In this document: positions 45,252 to 54,621 of the stretch, piece after piece
How positions within the stretch are numbered: the stretch's first letter is position 1
How the letters are laid out: the number at the start of each line of letters is the position of its first letter
Origin: Rheinheimera sp.
GTDB lineage: Bacteria > Pseudomonadota > Gammaproteobacteria > Enterobacterales > Alteromonadaceae
Direction: 5' to 3'
DNA: 64,000 bases
Assembly (NCBI GenBank): GCA_008015325.1
Contig: SSFI01000007.1
Location: forward strand, 47,547 to 111,546
The notes under the pieces: model-generated
What the model was told of the DNA's origin: nothing
Database searches by the model: none
What the model saw: the letters and a program-made list of their open reading frames with translations, nothing else
Position numbers and translations under genes: made by a program

Positions 45252-45996
45252 AGCCCTGCAAGCCCTGCTTAAACAGTTGAAACTCTATGGAATGCGCCAA
45301 AGCGTGCAGGACTTAGCACTACAAAATGCGCCGGCCTGGCAACACGCACTGCCCATACTGGATATCTTGCTCAAAGCCGAAGTGGCTGACCGCGAAGTTC
45401 GCTCCGTCGCTTATCAAATGAGTGCAGCCCGCTTCCCGGCGTACCGGGACTTGTACGGTTTTAACTTCCAGGAAAGCGAAGTGGATGAACGATTGGTACA
45501 GGACTTACACCGCTGTGACTTTATCCAAAGTAGCCAGAATATCGTGCTGGTGGGGGGGCCCGGTACTGGTAAAACCCATCTGGCAACAGCACTGGGCGTC
45601 CAAGCCATTCAACATCATCAGTTGCGGGTTCGGTTTATCTCGACGTTAGAGCTGGTGAATGCACTGGAGCTGGAAAAACGCAAAGACCAAACCGGCAGGA
45701 TAGCCTCACGACTGAGCGGTGTGGATGTGGTCATTCTGGATGAACTGGGGTATGTGCCCTTTAGTCAACATGGTGGAGCGCTGTTGTTCCATCTGCTGGC
45801 CAAGCTGTATGAAAAAACCAGTGTCATCATCACAACAAATCTAAGCTTCAGCGAATGGCCCAAAGTGTTTGGAGATGCAAAGATGACGACTGCGCTATTA
45901 GACCGCCTGACCCATCACTGCCATATCATCGAGACAGGCAACAATAGTTATCGGTTTAAAGAATCAAGCAGAAAGGCTAAAACAGCGAGGAGGTGA
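45241..45996 (+). CDS. istB: IstB, IS21-family AAA+ helper ATPase
   Basis: A 251-residue ATPase that assists IstA in target selection and strand transfer. Walker A is [11 protein letters not shown] near 103-113 and Walker [10 protein letters not shown] near 165-173. Conserved sensor elements follow ([15 protein letters not shown]). The ATG at 45241 has AGGAGG 5 bp upstream. The istA stop lies inside its start, so translation is coupled. About 70 bp of untranslated end sequence follow before the right repeat. Confidence 0.93.
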   Translation: MHIEALQALLKQLKLYGMRQSVQDLALQNAPAWQHALPILDILLKAEVADREVRSVAYQMSAARFPAYRDLYGFNFQESEVDERLVQDLHRCDFIQSSQNIVLVGGPGTGKTHLATALGVQAIQHHQLRVRFISTLELVNALELEKRKDQTGRIASRLSGVDVVILDELGYVPFSQHGGALLFHLLAKLYEKTSVIITTNLSFSEWPKVFGDAKMTTALLDRLTHHCHIIETGNNSYRFKESSRKAKTARR

Positions 45997-46064
45997 TGCT
46001 TGAGAAAACCCAAATCTCATGCCCATAATGGCTGAGTAAAGCGGATCAAAATTCGATGCAAACA

Positions 46065-46092
46065 GTGGATCAGTTTTGCCTGCAAATCAACA
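46065..46092. repeat. IS21 right terminal inverted repeat
   Basis: Read on the minus strand it starts TGTTGATTTGCA and ends TGATCCAC, mirroring the left end with five mismatches. Its outer six bases provide the last Cys codon and stop of the truncated recombinase frame. Confidence 0.85.
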
Positions 46093-46887
46093 TTCTAGTT
46101 CTTGAAGAGCTAAAAAGTATTGATCGGTATCGATTGCAGGCTCATAAACTTGCATTCCCCGCCACTTGCCCAGAACAATTTCGCCTCGGATAATTCTTAT
46201 AATTGTACTGGGATCCATACTTGCGACCGGCTTGGCTTCTTCGCCAAATTCCTCTTTAAGCCTGTCAATAATGCGGTGCTGACCATACCCATCTAAAAAG
46301 TGCTTGTAGATTGACTTAATAACCAAGTGGTGTTTGTTTAATGTTCCATCCTTATTTAGCCAAAAAGGCCGACGCATTCTAGGTGGTTTTCCAAGTAATG
46401 CCTCTTGCTCTCTCCTTAGATATGAACCTTTAACTTTTTCAGATCGCCACTTTGACTCTGAATATGCCTTTTCTATTTCAACGATTAGTCGTATCCGCTG
46501 CGCCATATCATTTATTGATGAAGGCGGATACTCCATACCGTCCCTGACCGTGACAATGGTGATATCCCCCTTCCAGATCTTCCGCAGAAGCTCTTCCGTT
46601 TTATCAATATTCTGACGTGATAAGCGTGAAAAATGCTCCACCAAAATCAACGAACCTTTCTGGATTTTGCCTTCCTCAATTTTCCTAACCAATGCTCCCA
46701 GCGTTCCTATTTTAGCGTTATCGCCTTTATAAGCAGAAATTCCGTCATCAACCAGTCTCTCTGCGACTTCAACATCAGGATGCCGGGCTAACCAAGCAGT
46801 TTGTGCTTCAGTTTGGCGAAATATGGAACTATTACCCCTTTGTCGTTCTGAACTGAAACGCTGATATAGATATGCTTTTCTCTTCAT
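46087..46887 (-). pseudogene. Serine recombinase, C-terminus cut by IS21
   Basis: A 266-codon frame with an N-terminal resolvase catalytic domain (Y-L-Y-Q-R-F-S-S near 6-13, catalytic Ser at 12 or 13; GSLILVEHFSRLSR near 77-90) and a following recombinase DNA-binding domain (HLVIKSIYKHFLDGYGQHRI). Large serine recombinases are usually about 450-600 residues with a zinc-ribbon and coiled coil. Here the last codon and stop come from the IS21 end, so the C-terminal part is lost. It is likely the former integrase of the element and probably inactive. Confidence 0.8.
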
Positions 46888-46985
46888 AAATACTCATTAC
46901 AAAAATGTGGTGGCTTTTTCATCAATTTAGCACACTTTGATGCGCACAAGATATTTTATGTGAATTAAAAGCGGCGCAAACCGCG
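46888..46985. other. Junction between recombinase upstream region and miaE
   Basis: A 98-bp stretch holding the recombinase promoter side and the point where miaE homology begins. In the miaE frame, codons for C-E-L-K-A-A-Q-T-A (from 46959) precede the first ATG, but a stop at 46938 and no start codon lie upstream. The break with native miaE is at about 46940-46958. It could be the site of element integration. Confidence 0.55.
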
Positions 46986-47594
46986 ATGTTGCTGCTGCGC
47001 AAATATGCTGTCGATAAAGAAGGCTCTCTGGCCCTGCTGGAATGGCTAAAGCCATTTGAAGACTTTGCTTATCGTTTTATTGGCGATGCTGCATCGTTGC
47101 GCAACAGCGTCAAATTAAGCCGCAATCTGGCCGGTCGGCCGGATGTGTCGTACAGCAATGAGATTATTGAGAAAATGGTGCTGCTGATCCGCGAAGAACT
47201 GCATCATTTTTATCAGGTTTTGGAAATTATGCAGGCGCGCGGCATTGCTTACAGCAACATCAGCGCCGGTCGTTATGCCAAAGGACTGATTAGCGCCTGT
47301 AAAACCCATGAACCGCAAATTCTGGTCGACAAGCTGATTTGCGGCGCTTTAATTGAAGCCCGCTCCTGCGAACGCTTTGCGGCGCTCGCCGAAGTAGTGG
47401 ACGCCGAACTGGGGCAATTCTATTTGTCGTTGTTGCGCTCCGAAGCCCGCCATTTTGAGGATTATCTGACCTTGGCGCAGCAGATCTCCACTTCAGATAT
47501 CAAGCCCCGGCTTGAACACTTTCTGCAGATTGAAGCTGAACTGATCCAAAGCCCGGATGCCGATTTTAAATTCCACAGTGGCAGCCCAATCTGA
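46986..47594 (+). pseudogene. miaE: miaE (tRNA ms2io6A hydroxylase), 5' end lost
   Basis: MiaE hydroxylates ms2i6A at tRNA position 37 using a di-iron centre. The visible 202 codons keep EELHHF, IEARSCERF and EARHFEDY with most metal ligands, and the end I-Q-S-P-D-A-D-F-K-F-H-S-G is typical. Full MiaE has about 40-50 more N-terminal residues. The first ligand Glu, in the family's C-E-x-K-A-A motif, is encoded at 46962, before the first ATG and without an upstream start. Any protein made would lack that ligand, so it is likely inactive. Confidence 0.8.
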
Positions 47595-47728
47595 TCCGAT
47601 AATCTGGCTTTATCCGTAATCTCTGCAGGCAAACTTGACGACTTCCGGTCTGTTAGCCATACCTTATTCATGAGTGTTCCGTTGTCACTCTGAGACCTCA
47701 CCTGTAGCAGTAGACAAGGATAACGAAA

Positions 47729-48328
47729 ATGATTCTAAACCATTTATGGGGCTTATACGCTCATCCGAAAGAAGAGTGGCATACCATCGATAACCGCCAC
47801 GAAAGTTTAAAATATAGTTTGACCCACATTCTGTTGGTCGCTCTGATCCCGTCCATTTGTGCTTACTTTTCTGCAGTCAATATCGGCTGGAGTATCGGCG
47901 TCGGTGAACCTATCCGTCTGACCGCGGAAAGCGCATCGATGCTGGCTGTGGCCATGTATGTCGCATTAATTGGCGGTGTCTTTGCGCTGGCCTATCTGGC
48001 GCACTGGATGGCCCATACCTTCGGCTCTGAACCGACCTACACCCAAACGCTGGAACTGGCTTCCTATACATCCACCCCATTATTTATGGTTGGATTAGCT
48101 GCCTTGTACCCTGAGCTCTGGTTTGTGATGCTGGTGGGGTTAGCAGGTTTATCCTATTCGATTTATCTGCTGTACGTCGGCGTGCCTATCCTGATGCACA
48201 TTCCGGAAGAGCGCGGCTTTATCTATGCCAGTTCAGTAGTCACCTGCGGCCTGATCCTGCTGGTCTGTGTGTTAACCGCAACAGCGATTTTGTGGAGTTC
48301 CGGTTTCGCGCCGATGTTTACGCATTAG
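47729..48328 (+). CDS. Yip1-family integral membrane protein
   Basis: A 199-residue protein with about five helices and the Yip1 start HLWGLYAHPKEEWHTI, followed by helices at about 28-50, 68-92, 108-130, 132-155 and 168-190. AAGGA lies 8 bp before the ATG. Bacterial Yip1 proteins have no firm function. The gene ends in a shared strong terminator with convergent purF and lies downstream of damaged miaE, with 134 bp of unremarkable sequence between. Confidence 0.88.
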   Translation: MILNHLWGLYAHPKEEWHTIDNRHESLKYSLTHILLVALIPSICAYFSAVNIGWSIGVGEPIRLTAESASMLAVAMYVALIGGVFALAYLAHWMAHTFGSEPTYTQTLELASYTSTPLFMVGLAALYPELWFVMLVGLAGLSYSIYLLYVGVPILMHIPEERGFIYASSVVTCGLILLVCVLTATAILWSSGFAPMFTH

Positions 48329-48342
48329 GTATTGCAAATAAC

Positions 48343-48369
48343 AAAAAAGGAGCCGAGGCTCCTTTTTTT
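48343..48369. terminator. Bidirectional intrinsic terminator between yip1 and purF
   Basis: A run of six A, a GGAGCC/GGCTCC stem with a tight loop, then seven T. It works as a Rho-independent terminator read from either side and lies between convergent genes. Confidence 0.9.
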
Positions 48370-48386
48370 GTTATCCGAAAACCGTA

Positions 48387-49898
48387 TTAACTTTCGTTAT
48401 ACAGTTCCAGATTAGCAGCCATTGCCGCAGCTTTTAACGCTTTAGAGTCTTCGCTGCGCGCAGCATCGAGGCGGTTGAGGTATTCCTGCGAAATATCGTT
48501 GGTGACATAAACACCGTCAAACACCGACGTTTCAAACTTCTTAATCGCCGGGTTTTCGTCACGGACAGCGCCAATCAGATCTTCTAATGACTGGAAAATC
48601 AAACCATCAGCACCGATGATTTTGCAGATACTTTCTACATCATGACCGTGCGCAATCAGTTCATTGGCAGACGGCATATCAATGCCATAGACGTTCGGGA
48701 AACGAATTTCCGGCGCGGCCGAGGCGAAATAGACCTTGCTGGCACCGGCTTCGCGCGCCATTTCGATGATTTGACCTGAAGTGGTACCGCGTACAATAGA
48801 ATCATCGACCAGCAGCACATTTTTGCCTTTAAATTCCTGCTTGATGGCATTCAGTTTGCGCTTGACGGACTTCTTGCGCTCGCCCTGCCCCGGCATGATA
48901 AAGGTACGGCCAATATAACGGTTTTTGACGTAGCCCTGACGGTACGGCAGACCCAGTTCGTGTGCGATTTGCAGCGCGGCGTCGTTACTGGTTTCCGGAA
49001 TTGGGATCACCACATCAATATCCAGATGCGCCCATTCTTTTTTGATCTTCTGACCAAGCTTTTTCCCCATATTGACGCGAGATGCATAGACAGAGACGTT
49101 GTCGATGGTCGAATCCGGCCGGGCGAAATACACATACTCAAAAATACAAGGCGTGTAAGTCGGGTTTTCCGCACATTGCTGGCTGTACAGCTGGCCATCT
49201 TCAGTGATGTACACCGCTTCACCTGGCATCACGTCACGCAACACAGTGAAGCCGTCTGCATCCAGTGCAACGCTTTCTGACGCCACCATATATTCAGTGC
49301 CAAGCTCAGTTTCGCGTTTGCCCATCACCAGCGGACGAATGCCGTTTGGATCGCGAAACGCCACCAGACCGTGACCGATAATCAGCGCCACCACAGCATA
49401 ACCACCACGCACTTTACGGTGCACGTTGGCGACGGCACGGAAAATAGCATCAGGCATCAAATGTAAGGCATTATCGCATTGCAGTTCATGCGCAAAGGCA
49501 TTGAGCAGGACTTCAGAGTCTGAATTGGTGTTGACGTGACGACGGGCGTCATTAAACAGCTGGTCTTTGACTTCGTCGGCATTGGTTAAGTTACCGTTGT
49601 GCGCCAAAGCAATACCAAAAGGACTGTTGACATAAAACGGTTGCGCTTCGGCAGTGCTGGCCGAGCCTGCAGTCGGATAACGCACATGGCCGATGCCAAT
49701 ATTGCCGGCGAGCCGTTGCATATGACGGGCTTCAAACACGTCTTTAACCAGACCATTGGCTTTACGCAGACGCAGACGATTCTGGTCCACAGTGACGATG
49801 CCGGCAGCGTCCTGGCCGCGATGCTGTAAGACGGTTAGGCCATCGTACAACGCCTGATTGACCGGATATTTACCTACGATACCAACAATACCACACAT
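48387..49898 (-). CDS. purF: Amidophosphoribosyltransferase
   Basis: A 503-residue enzyme for the first step of purine synthesis, PRPP plus glutamine to phosphoribosylamine. The N-terminal Cys2 of MCGIVGIVG is the glutaminase nucleophile, with RYPTAGSAS and AHNGNLTN in the same domain. The phosphoribosyltransferase domain has [16 protein letters not shown] near 360-375. An AAGG site precedes the ATG; the gene is 6 bp after cvpA, the standard cvpA-purF operon. Confidence 0.98.
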   Translation of the reverse strand: MCGIVGIVGKYPVNQALYDGLTVLQHRGQDAAGIVTVDQNRLRLRKANGLVKDVFEARHMQRLAGNIGIGHVRYPTAGSASTAEAQPFYVNSPFGIALAHNGNLTNADEVKDQLFNDARRHVNTNSDSEVLLNAFAHELQCDNALHLMPDAIFRAVANVHRKVRGGYAVVALIIGHGLVAFRDPNGIRPLVMGKRETELGTEYMVASESVALDADGFTVLRDVMPGEAVYITEDGQLYSQQCAENPTYTPCIFEYVYFARPDSTIDNVSVYASRVNMGKKLGQKIKKEWAHLDIDVVIPIPETSNDAALQIAHELGLPYRQGYVKNRYIGRTFIMPGQGERKKSVKRKLNAIKQEFKGKNVLLVDDSIVRGTTSGQIIEMAREAGASKVYFASAAPEIRFPNVYGIDMPSANELIAHGHDVESICKIIGADGLIFQSLEDLIGAVRDENPAIKKFETSVFDGVYVTNDISQEYLNRLDAARSEDSKALKAAAMAANLELYNES

Positions 49899-49904
49899 GG
49901 AACC

Positions 49905-50408
49905 TTACCTCGTCAGAACAGATGTCTGTTGCATAAAACTCGAGTTGTCTTTCAGATAAGTGAAAAACCACTCAATGATAAAATCGAATTCGGGGATCAA
50001 CATTGACGCTTTCCACCACTCGGCGCTTGCCGATGGCGTAAATGCATCGAGGAAAAATAACAGCGCGCTGACCACCAGCACACCACGCAGGGCACCGAAC
50101 ACCAGACCTAACAGCCGGTCGGTACCACTTAATCCGGTGGATTGCACCAGCTTGCCAATCAGGAAATTCAGTAGACCGCCCAACAACAGGCAGGAGACAA
50201 ACAGGATACCAATCGCGACTGCATTGCGGATTAACGCATTGTCTATGTTAGAAAAAAACGGGGAGAGATAGGGATAATAATGACTGGCTACAAAAAACGC
50301 CAGTACCCAAATGATCAACGAAATAGCTTCTTTCACGAAGCCGCGGATCAGACTGATCAATGTCGATAATCCGATGATTGCCAGAATGGCGTAATCAACC
50401 CAAACCAT
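49905..50408 (-). CDS. cvpA: CvpA family membrane protein
   Basis: A 167-residue inner-membrane protein with four helices, starting [13 protein letters not shown]. It has the family [11 protein letters not shown] loop near 20-30 and [17 protein letters not shown] near 92-108. E. coli CvpA (162 residues) is needed for colicin V production and envelope stress tolerance. It lies 6 bp before purF. Confidence 0.95.
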   Translation of the reverse strand: MVWVDYAILAIIGLSTLISLIRGFVKEAISLIIWVLAFFVASHYYPYLSPFFSNIDNALIRNAVAIGILFVSCLLLGGLLNFLIGKLVQSTGLSGTDRLLGLVFGALRGVLVVSALLFFLDAFTPSASAEWWKASMLIPEFDFIIEWFFTYLKDNSSFMQQTSVLTR

Positions 50409-50580
50409 TTGCTACCAAAACAGGACGCTTGAGGACGGCGCGCATTCTACCAAATGCGGTGTAGCGATGCCTAGCGACAATTGCCAATCCGGCATTAATT
50501 TTACGCTGGTGTGACCGCCGGCTGCAGCCGGCCTACGCTGCAACATAAAGCAGGGTGATCGGGCCAGTCCCGCCATTAAA
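50409..50580 (-). promoter_or_regulatory. Gap between dedD and cvpA with a GC-rich perfect palindrome
   Basis: A 172-bp gap. A 16-bp perfect palindrome, GCCGGCTGCAGCCGGC, lies at 50517-50532, about 50 bp after the dedD stop. It would form an 8-bp stem with no loop, or a 6-bp stem with a tetraloop. It may stabilise or end the upstream transcript or be a protein-binding site. The rest should hold the cvpA-purF promoter. Confidence 0.45.
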
Positions 50581-51357
50581 TTAGTTTTCGACCGGCTGAT
50601 AACTGCTGACTTTCAGCTTAGACACCTGCGCCAGCTGCTGTAACTCAGTCAATTTAGCTTCAAGCTTGTCTTTTTTCAGATCCGGCCCCACCATTACGCT
50701 GACCATAGTGGTGCCCTGACTATTGACGATTTTACGGGTGAAGGCGTTGTGGCCGGCAGCTTTGAGCTTACTGACCAGCGCATTGGCGTTTTGCTCTTTG
50801 CTGAATGAACCCACTTTGACGACATAAGCGGCCTGCGATAAAGGTTTTTCGGCTTTGACTGGTGCCGGTGGTTCAGTGGCGGTTTTCTCCGCAGGTAAAG
50901 GCTCGGCTGGTAAAGTTGCTGTCTGGACATTGACACTCTGATTTGCGCCAGACTGTGCTGGCGTAGCGACCTCAGTGGCAGCCAGCTGACCAGATGCCGC
51001 AGGTTCGGGATCCGTCACTGTATCTGCGCCTGTAGTTGTGTTTGTTACCGTGTTCAGCGCTGCGCTGTCGCTGGTTGTTTGCGCCGGATCTGCTGGCGTC
51101 CCGGTCGTGGCCGGCGCATCCAGTGCCGGACTATTATCCGTCACCGGCGCCATCGCTGCAGTTTGCGCTGCCTGATGCTGATCCTGGCTAAATACTGCAG
51201 GTTGCGCCACTTCGGCAAACTCCGGCCGCTCCGGAATCGCTTTAAAATCATCTTTACTGACCTGTTTGCGGCCATCAAGTAAATCGGGCAAAAACACCAC
51301 AGCAGCGACAATCAGAATAGCGGTGCCGATCAGGCGATTGGTAAAAACTGCAGTCAT
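50581..51357 (-). CDS. dedD: SPOR-domain cell-division protein (DedD-like)
   Basis: A 258-residue bitopic protein with a membrane helix at about 9-24, a long Pro/Ala/Thr/Glu-rich linker and a C-terminal SPOR domain (AAYVVKVGSFSKEQNANALV, about 177-196, to the end). SPOR domains bind denuded septal peptidoglycan. I use the ATG at 51357, which overlaps the folC stop by 4 bp. The position after folC and before cvpA is the conserved dedD slot. Confidence 0.9.
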   Translation of the reverse strand: MTAVFTNRLIGTAILIVAAVVFLPDLLDGRKQVSKDDFKAIPERPEFAEVAQPAVFSQDQHQAAQTAAMAPVTDNSPALDAPATTGTPADPAQTTSDSAALNTVTNTTTGADTVTDPEPAASGQLAATEVATPAQSGANQSVNVQTATLPAEPLPAEKTATEPPAPVKAEKPLSQAAYVVKVGSFSKEQNANALVSKLKAAGHNAFTRKIVNSQGTTMVSVMVGPDLKKDKLEAKLTELQQLAQVSKLKVSSYQPVEN

Positions 51358-52631
51358 ACATTTTCCTGTGGCCACAGACTCAGCACACTGCTGACCGTGA
51401 CAAAAGATCCAAATACTACAAATAATTCATCGGCCGGTGCACTGGTGATGGTCGCCAGCACGTCGGACATCTGTGGATACTGACAGCTTTGCTCAGTTGA
51501 AGGCAAGGCCTGTTGCAGCAGATAACTGCTGGCACCGCGCACACCGGACAAAGACACCAGATGCCAGTGATAGTCCTGGCCGGTAAAACAGCTCAGCGCT
51601 TCGCGGATATCTTTGTCCTTTAACATACCAACGACCAGCTGGACTTTGCGATAGCCAGGTCTCAGTTGCACGAGCTGCGCGGCCAGATAAGCCGCCGATT
51701 GCGGATTATGCGCCACATCCAGCAGCACCGCCGGCTTAGCGCTTAACCACTGCATCCGCCCCGGCAAACTAAGCTCTGCCAGCACCTGCGCACAGACGTT
51801 TTCGTCCGGCAGCAAATTCAGCAGCGCCAGCGCGGTCAATGCAGTCGCGACGTTCTGCATCGGCACGCCTGGCAGTGGCAAATGCTGATAATGCTGGCCG
51901 GCATAACGCCAGGCAAAAGTCTGTGACTGTAACTCAAGTTGGAAGTCGGTACCGGCGCAGCATAGCAATGCGCCAATATCGGCGGCGACCTGACGGACCG
52001 ATTGCGGCACCTGCAAATCGCCCACCACGGCTGGCCGGCCTGCTCTGAATACGCCGGCTTTTTCCCGGCCTATGGTTTCCCGGTCATTGCCGAGCCAGTC
52101 CTGATGATCCAAATCGACTGTGGTGATGATACTGAGCGCCGGATCGACAATATTGGTGGCATCCAACCGGCCGCCTAAACCTACCTCAATCAGACAAATC
52201 TGCGGCGCCTGATTTTTCAGGATGGCAAAGGCCGCCAAAGTGGTGAATTCAAAATACGTCAGCGCAATGTCCGCGCGCAGCGCCTCGACCTGCTTCAGGC
52301 CTTCGACCCAGAGCTCATCGGCGACGTCAACACCATCGATGCGCAGCCGCTCGTTAAACCGCAGTAAATGCGGCGAGCTATAGACACCGACACTCAACCC
52401 CTGCGCCAGCAATAATTGCTCCAGCGTGCGGGCTGTGGTGCCTTTGCCGTTGGTGCCGGCGATCAGGATCACAGTGCCTGGTAATTGCGCCAGCGCAGCA
52501 CGTTCTGCAACAGTTTGCACCCGGCCAAGGCCAAGCTCAATTTTTTCAATGGGATGGGATTGTTCAATGTAACAAAGCCAATCTGCCAGGCTGTGGCACG
52601 ATTGGCTTTGCAGTAACGCAGTGGAAGTCAT
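51354..52631 (-). CDS. folC: Dihydrofolate/folylpolyglutamate synthase
   Basis: A 425-residue Mur-ligase-fold enzyme that adds glutamate to dihydropteroate and folates. The ATP loop is GTNGKGTTAR near 58-67. Other family marks are YSSPHLLRFNERLRIDG, F-E-F-T-T-L-A-A-F and DLDHQDWLGNDRETI. An AAGGC site overlaps the accD stop region. It is 6 bp from accD and overlaps dedD by 4 bp, in the conserved accD-folC-dedD order. Confidence 0.96.
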   Translation of the reverse strand: MTSTALLQSQSCHSLADWLCYIEQSHPIEKIELGLGRVQTVAERAALAQLPGTVILIAGTNGKGTTARTLEQLLLAQGLSVGVYSSPHLLRFNERLRIDGVDVADELWVEGLKQVEALRADIALTYFEFTTLAAFAILKNQAPQICLIEVGLGGRLDATNIVDPALSIITTVDLDHQDWLGNDRETIGREKAGVFRAGRPAVVGDLQVPQSVRQVAADIGALLCCAGTDFQLELQSQTFAWRYAGQHYQHLPLPGVPMQNVATALTALALLNLLPDENVCAQVLAELSLPGRMQWLSAKPAVLLDVAHNPQSAAYLAAQLVQLRPGYRKVQLVVGMLKDKDIREALSCFTGQDYHWHLVSLSGVRGASSYLLQQALPSTEQSCQYPQMSDVLATITSAPADELFVVFGSFVTVSSVLSLWPQENV

Positions 52632-52637
52632 AACGCC

Positions 52638-53510
52638 TTAAGCGACGCGATGCTCCTGGTCCGGAGCCGGCAGCCGCATGAATTTTGCTACTAATCGCGC
52701 AATTGTATCGCGCATTTGCCGACGGTCAACAATCATGTCGATTGCACCATGCTCTAACAGGAATTCACTGCGCTGGAAGCCTTCTGGCAGCTTTTCACGC
52801 ACTGTCTGTTCAATGACGCGTGGACCGGCAAAACCGATCAGCGCTTTTGGTTCACCGATATTGATATCACCGAGCATCGCCAGTGAGGCCGACACCCCGC
52901 CCATCGTCGGGTCAGTCAGCACAGAAATATACGGCAGACCGGCTTCGCTCAGTTTCGCCAGCGCCGCACTGGTTTTCGCCATTTGCATCAGCGAGAACAA
53001 GGCTTCCTGCATCCGCGCGCCACCTGAAGCGGAGAAACAGATAAAGGGGATTTTGTGCTCCAGCGCAAACTCGACGCCTTTGACAAACTTCGCGCCGACC
53101 ACAGAGGCCATCGAACCGCCCATAAATTCGAACTCAAAGCTGGCAGCAACAACCGGCATGCCTTTGAGCGAGCCGCGCATCACCACCATCGCATCTTTTT
53201 CATTGGTGTCTTTTTGTGCCGCTACGATCCGGTCTTTGTAACGTTTACTGTCTTTAAATTTCAGCACGTCCTGCGGTTCCAGCTCTGCCGCCAGTTCAAC
53301 AGTGGTGTTGACATCAAAAAATTGGGTTAAGCGGGTGCGGGCATTAACCCGCATATGATGGTCACATTTTGGACAGACGCCTAACTGGCGGTCCAAATCA
53401 GCTTTATATAAGACTGCATCACAAGCGGTGCATTTGGTCCAGACCCCTTCCGGAATGTTGCGACGGGCAGATGACGAAGTGCGGGGCAGGATTTTTTCTA
53501 ACCAACTCAT
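52638..53510 (-). CDS. accD: Acetyl-CoA carboxylase carboxyltransferase beta subunit
   Basis: A 290-residue carboxyltransferase subunit that, with AccA, moves the carboxyl group from biotin to acetyl-CoA. The N-terminal zinc ribbon uses C27, C30, C46 and C49. The crotonase-like domain has [20 protein letters not shown] and [16 protein letters not shown]. The ATG at 53510 has AGGAA upstream. The 199 bp before it (to truA) probably contain its own promoter and show no other feature. Confidence 0.98.
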   Translation of the reverse strand: MSWLEKILPRTSSSARRNIPEGVWTKCTACDAVLYKADLDRQLGVCPKCDHHMRVNARTRLTQFFDVNTTVELAAELEPQDVLKFKDSKRYKDRIVAAQKDTNEKDAMVVMRGSLKGMPVVAASFEFEFMGGSMASVVGAKFVKGVEFALEHKIPFICFSASGGARMQEALFSLMQMAKTSAALAKLSEAGLPYISVLTDPTMGGVSASLAMLGDINIGEPKALIGFAGPRVIEQTVREKLPEGFQRSEFLLEHGAIDMIVDRRQMRDTIARLVAKFMRLPAPDQEHRVA

Positions 53511-53709
53511 AAGAATTCCTATATCTGACTGCGATTATTTTCTGTGCAGTTCTGCTGAAAATAACAGAATTTCAGCGAAATTGACGCAAACGGCGGTTAT
53601 TAAAACACAAAGCCCAAACACAGAATACCAAAAACTGGTCTTAGTAGTTGTGTGTGGCAACCACGAGTCTGCCAGATACGACAAGACCGCCACGTCAGAG
53701 TTCCACCGC

Positions 53710-54495
53710 TTAATCAGGTAAAAATAACGGGCCTAACGGTGACTTGGGAATGGCAAAATGCGCCGGATAATCAACATCCACCAGATACAGACCTTCAGCT
53801 TTGGCGGTCGCGGCCGCCAGTGTGCGGTCTTTTGCAGCCAGCAATTCAGCTATCCACTCTGGTGGCCGCCGTCCCATCCCGACTTCTAACAAGCTGCCGG
53901 TGATATTGCGCACCATATGATGCAAAAACGCATTGGCTTTGATATCGAGCACAATGTAGGCGCCAAATCTATTGATCTGCAGGTGCATCACATTGCGAAA
54001 TGGCGTGTTGGACTGACATTGAATGGCGCGGAAAGATGAAAAATCCTGCTCGCCAAGCAGCACAGGCGCTGCTTGCTGCATCAGACTGACGTCAATCTCC
54101 TGATGATAATGGCTAAGACCCGCGCCTAATATCGCCGGGCGGAATTTACGGTTATAAATGACATAACGATAGCGCCGCGCAGTGGCGGAAAAACGGGCAT
54201 GAAAGTCATCCGACACCGGCTGCGCCCAGCGCACCGCAATGCCGGTCGGCAAATTGGAATTGGTGCCCATGATCCAGCCGCGCATATCGCGCACTGCATC
54301 AGTATCAAAGTGAATCACCTGACCGGTACCATGTACACCGGCATCGGTGCGGCCGGCACAAAAGATTTCCACCGGCGCGTTGGCAACCTGGCTTATGGCT
54401 TTTTCCAGCTCGCCCTGAATGCTGTTCACTTCCCGCTGACGCTGCCAGCCAAAATAGCCGGTCCCGTCGTATTCAATCCCCATCGCAATTCGCAT
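53710..54495 (-). CDS. truA: tRNA pseudouridine(38-40) synthase
   Basis: A 261-residue enzyme that makes pseudouridine at positions 38-40 of tRNA. The catalytic Asp is D51 in [29 protein letters not shown] at the start and [17 protein letters not shown] near 200-216 are family hallmarks. The ATG at 54495 has GGAG upstream; the open frame to 54621 is not needed. It follows fimV by 126 bp, as in related genomes. Confidence 0.96.
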   Translation of the reverse strand: MRIAMGIEYDGTGYFGWQRQREVNSIQGELEKAISQVANAPVEIFCAGRTDAGVHGTGQVIHFDTDAVRDMRGWIMGTNSNLPTGIAVRWAQPVSDDFHARFSATARRYRYVIYNRKFRPAILGAGLSHYHQEIDVSLMQQAAPVLLGEQDFSSFRAIQCQSNTPFRNVMHLQINRFGAYIVLDIKANAFLHHMVRNITGSLLEVGMGRRPPEWIAELLAAKDRTLAAATAKAEGLYLVDVDYPAHFAIPKSPLGPLFLPD

Positions 54496-54621
54496 TCTGA
54501 CTCCAAGGCCCACACTCATTTCAGCGGCGGCGAGTATAACAAAGCGACCGGACTGCAGCAAAAGCCAGGCCGCACAAAGCAGAAAAGCGCCATCGGCGCT
54601 TTCCTGCAACAGCGATCTCAC

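Larger units (their letters stand above)
43639..46092 (+). mobile_element. IS21-family insertion sequence, complete, 2454 bp
   Basis: The element carries overlapping istA and istB genes and 28-bp imperfect terminal inverted repeats (23 of 28 match), both beginning TGTTGA and ending TGATCCAC. A further inner TGATCCAC copy lies near the left end, as in the multiple end repeats of IS21. The flanks (…ATTCAC left, TTCTAG… right) show no 4-8 bp target duplication, and both neighbours are cut genes, so a deletion or recombination next to the IS is likely. Confidence 0.9.

Noticed and set aside
43630..46100. Target-site duplication for IS21
   Set aside because: The flanks ATTCAC and TTCTAG do not repeat for any length from 4 to 8 bases.
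41993..46946. ATGCGCA shared near both edges of the reduced element as a possible direct repeat
   Set aside because: The left copy is inside arsJ coding sequence, about 20 bp beyond the junction, and seven bases can match by chance.
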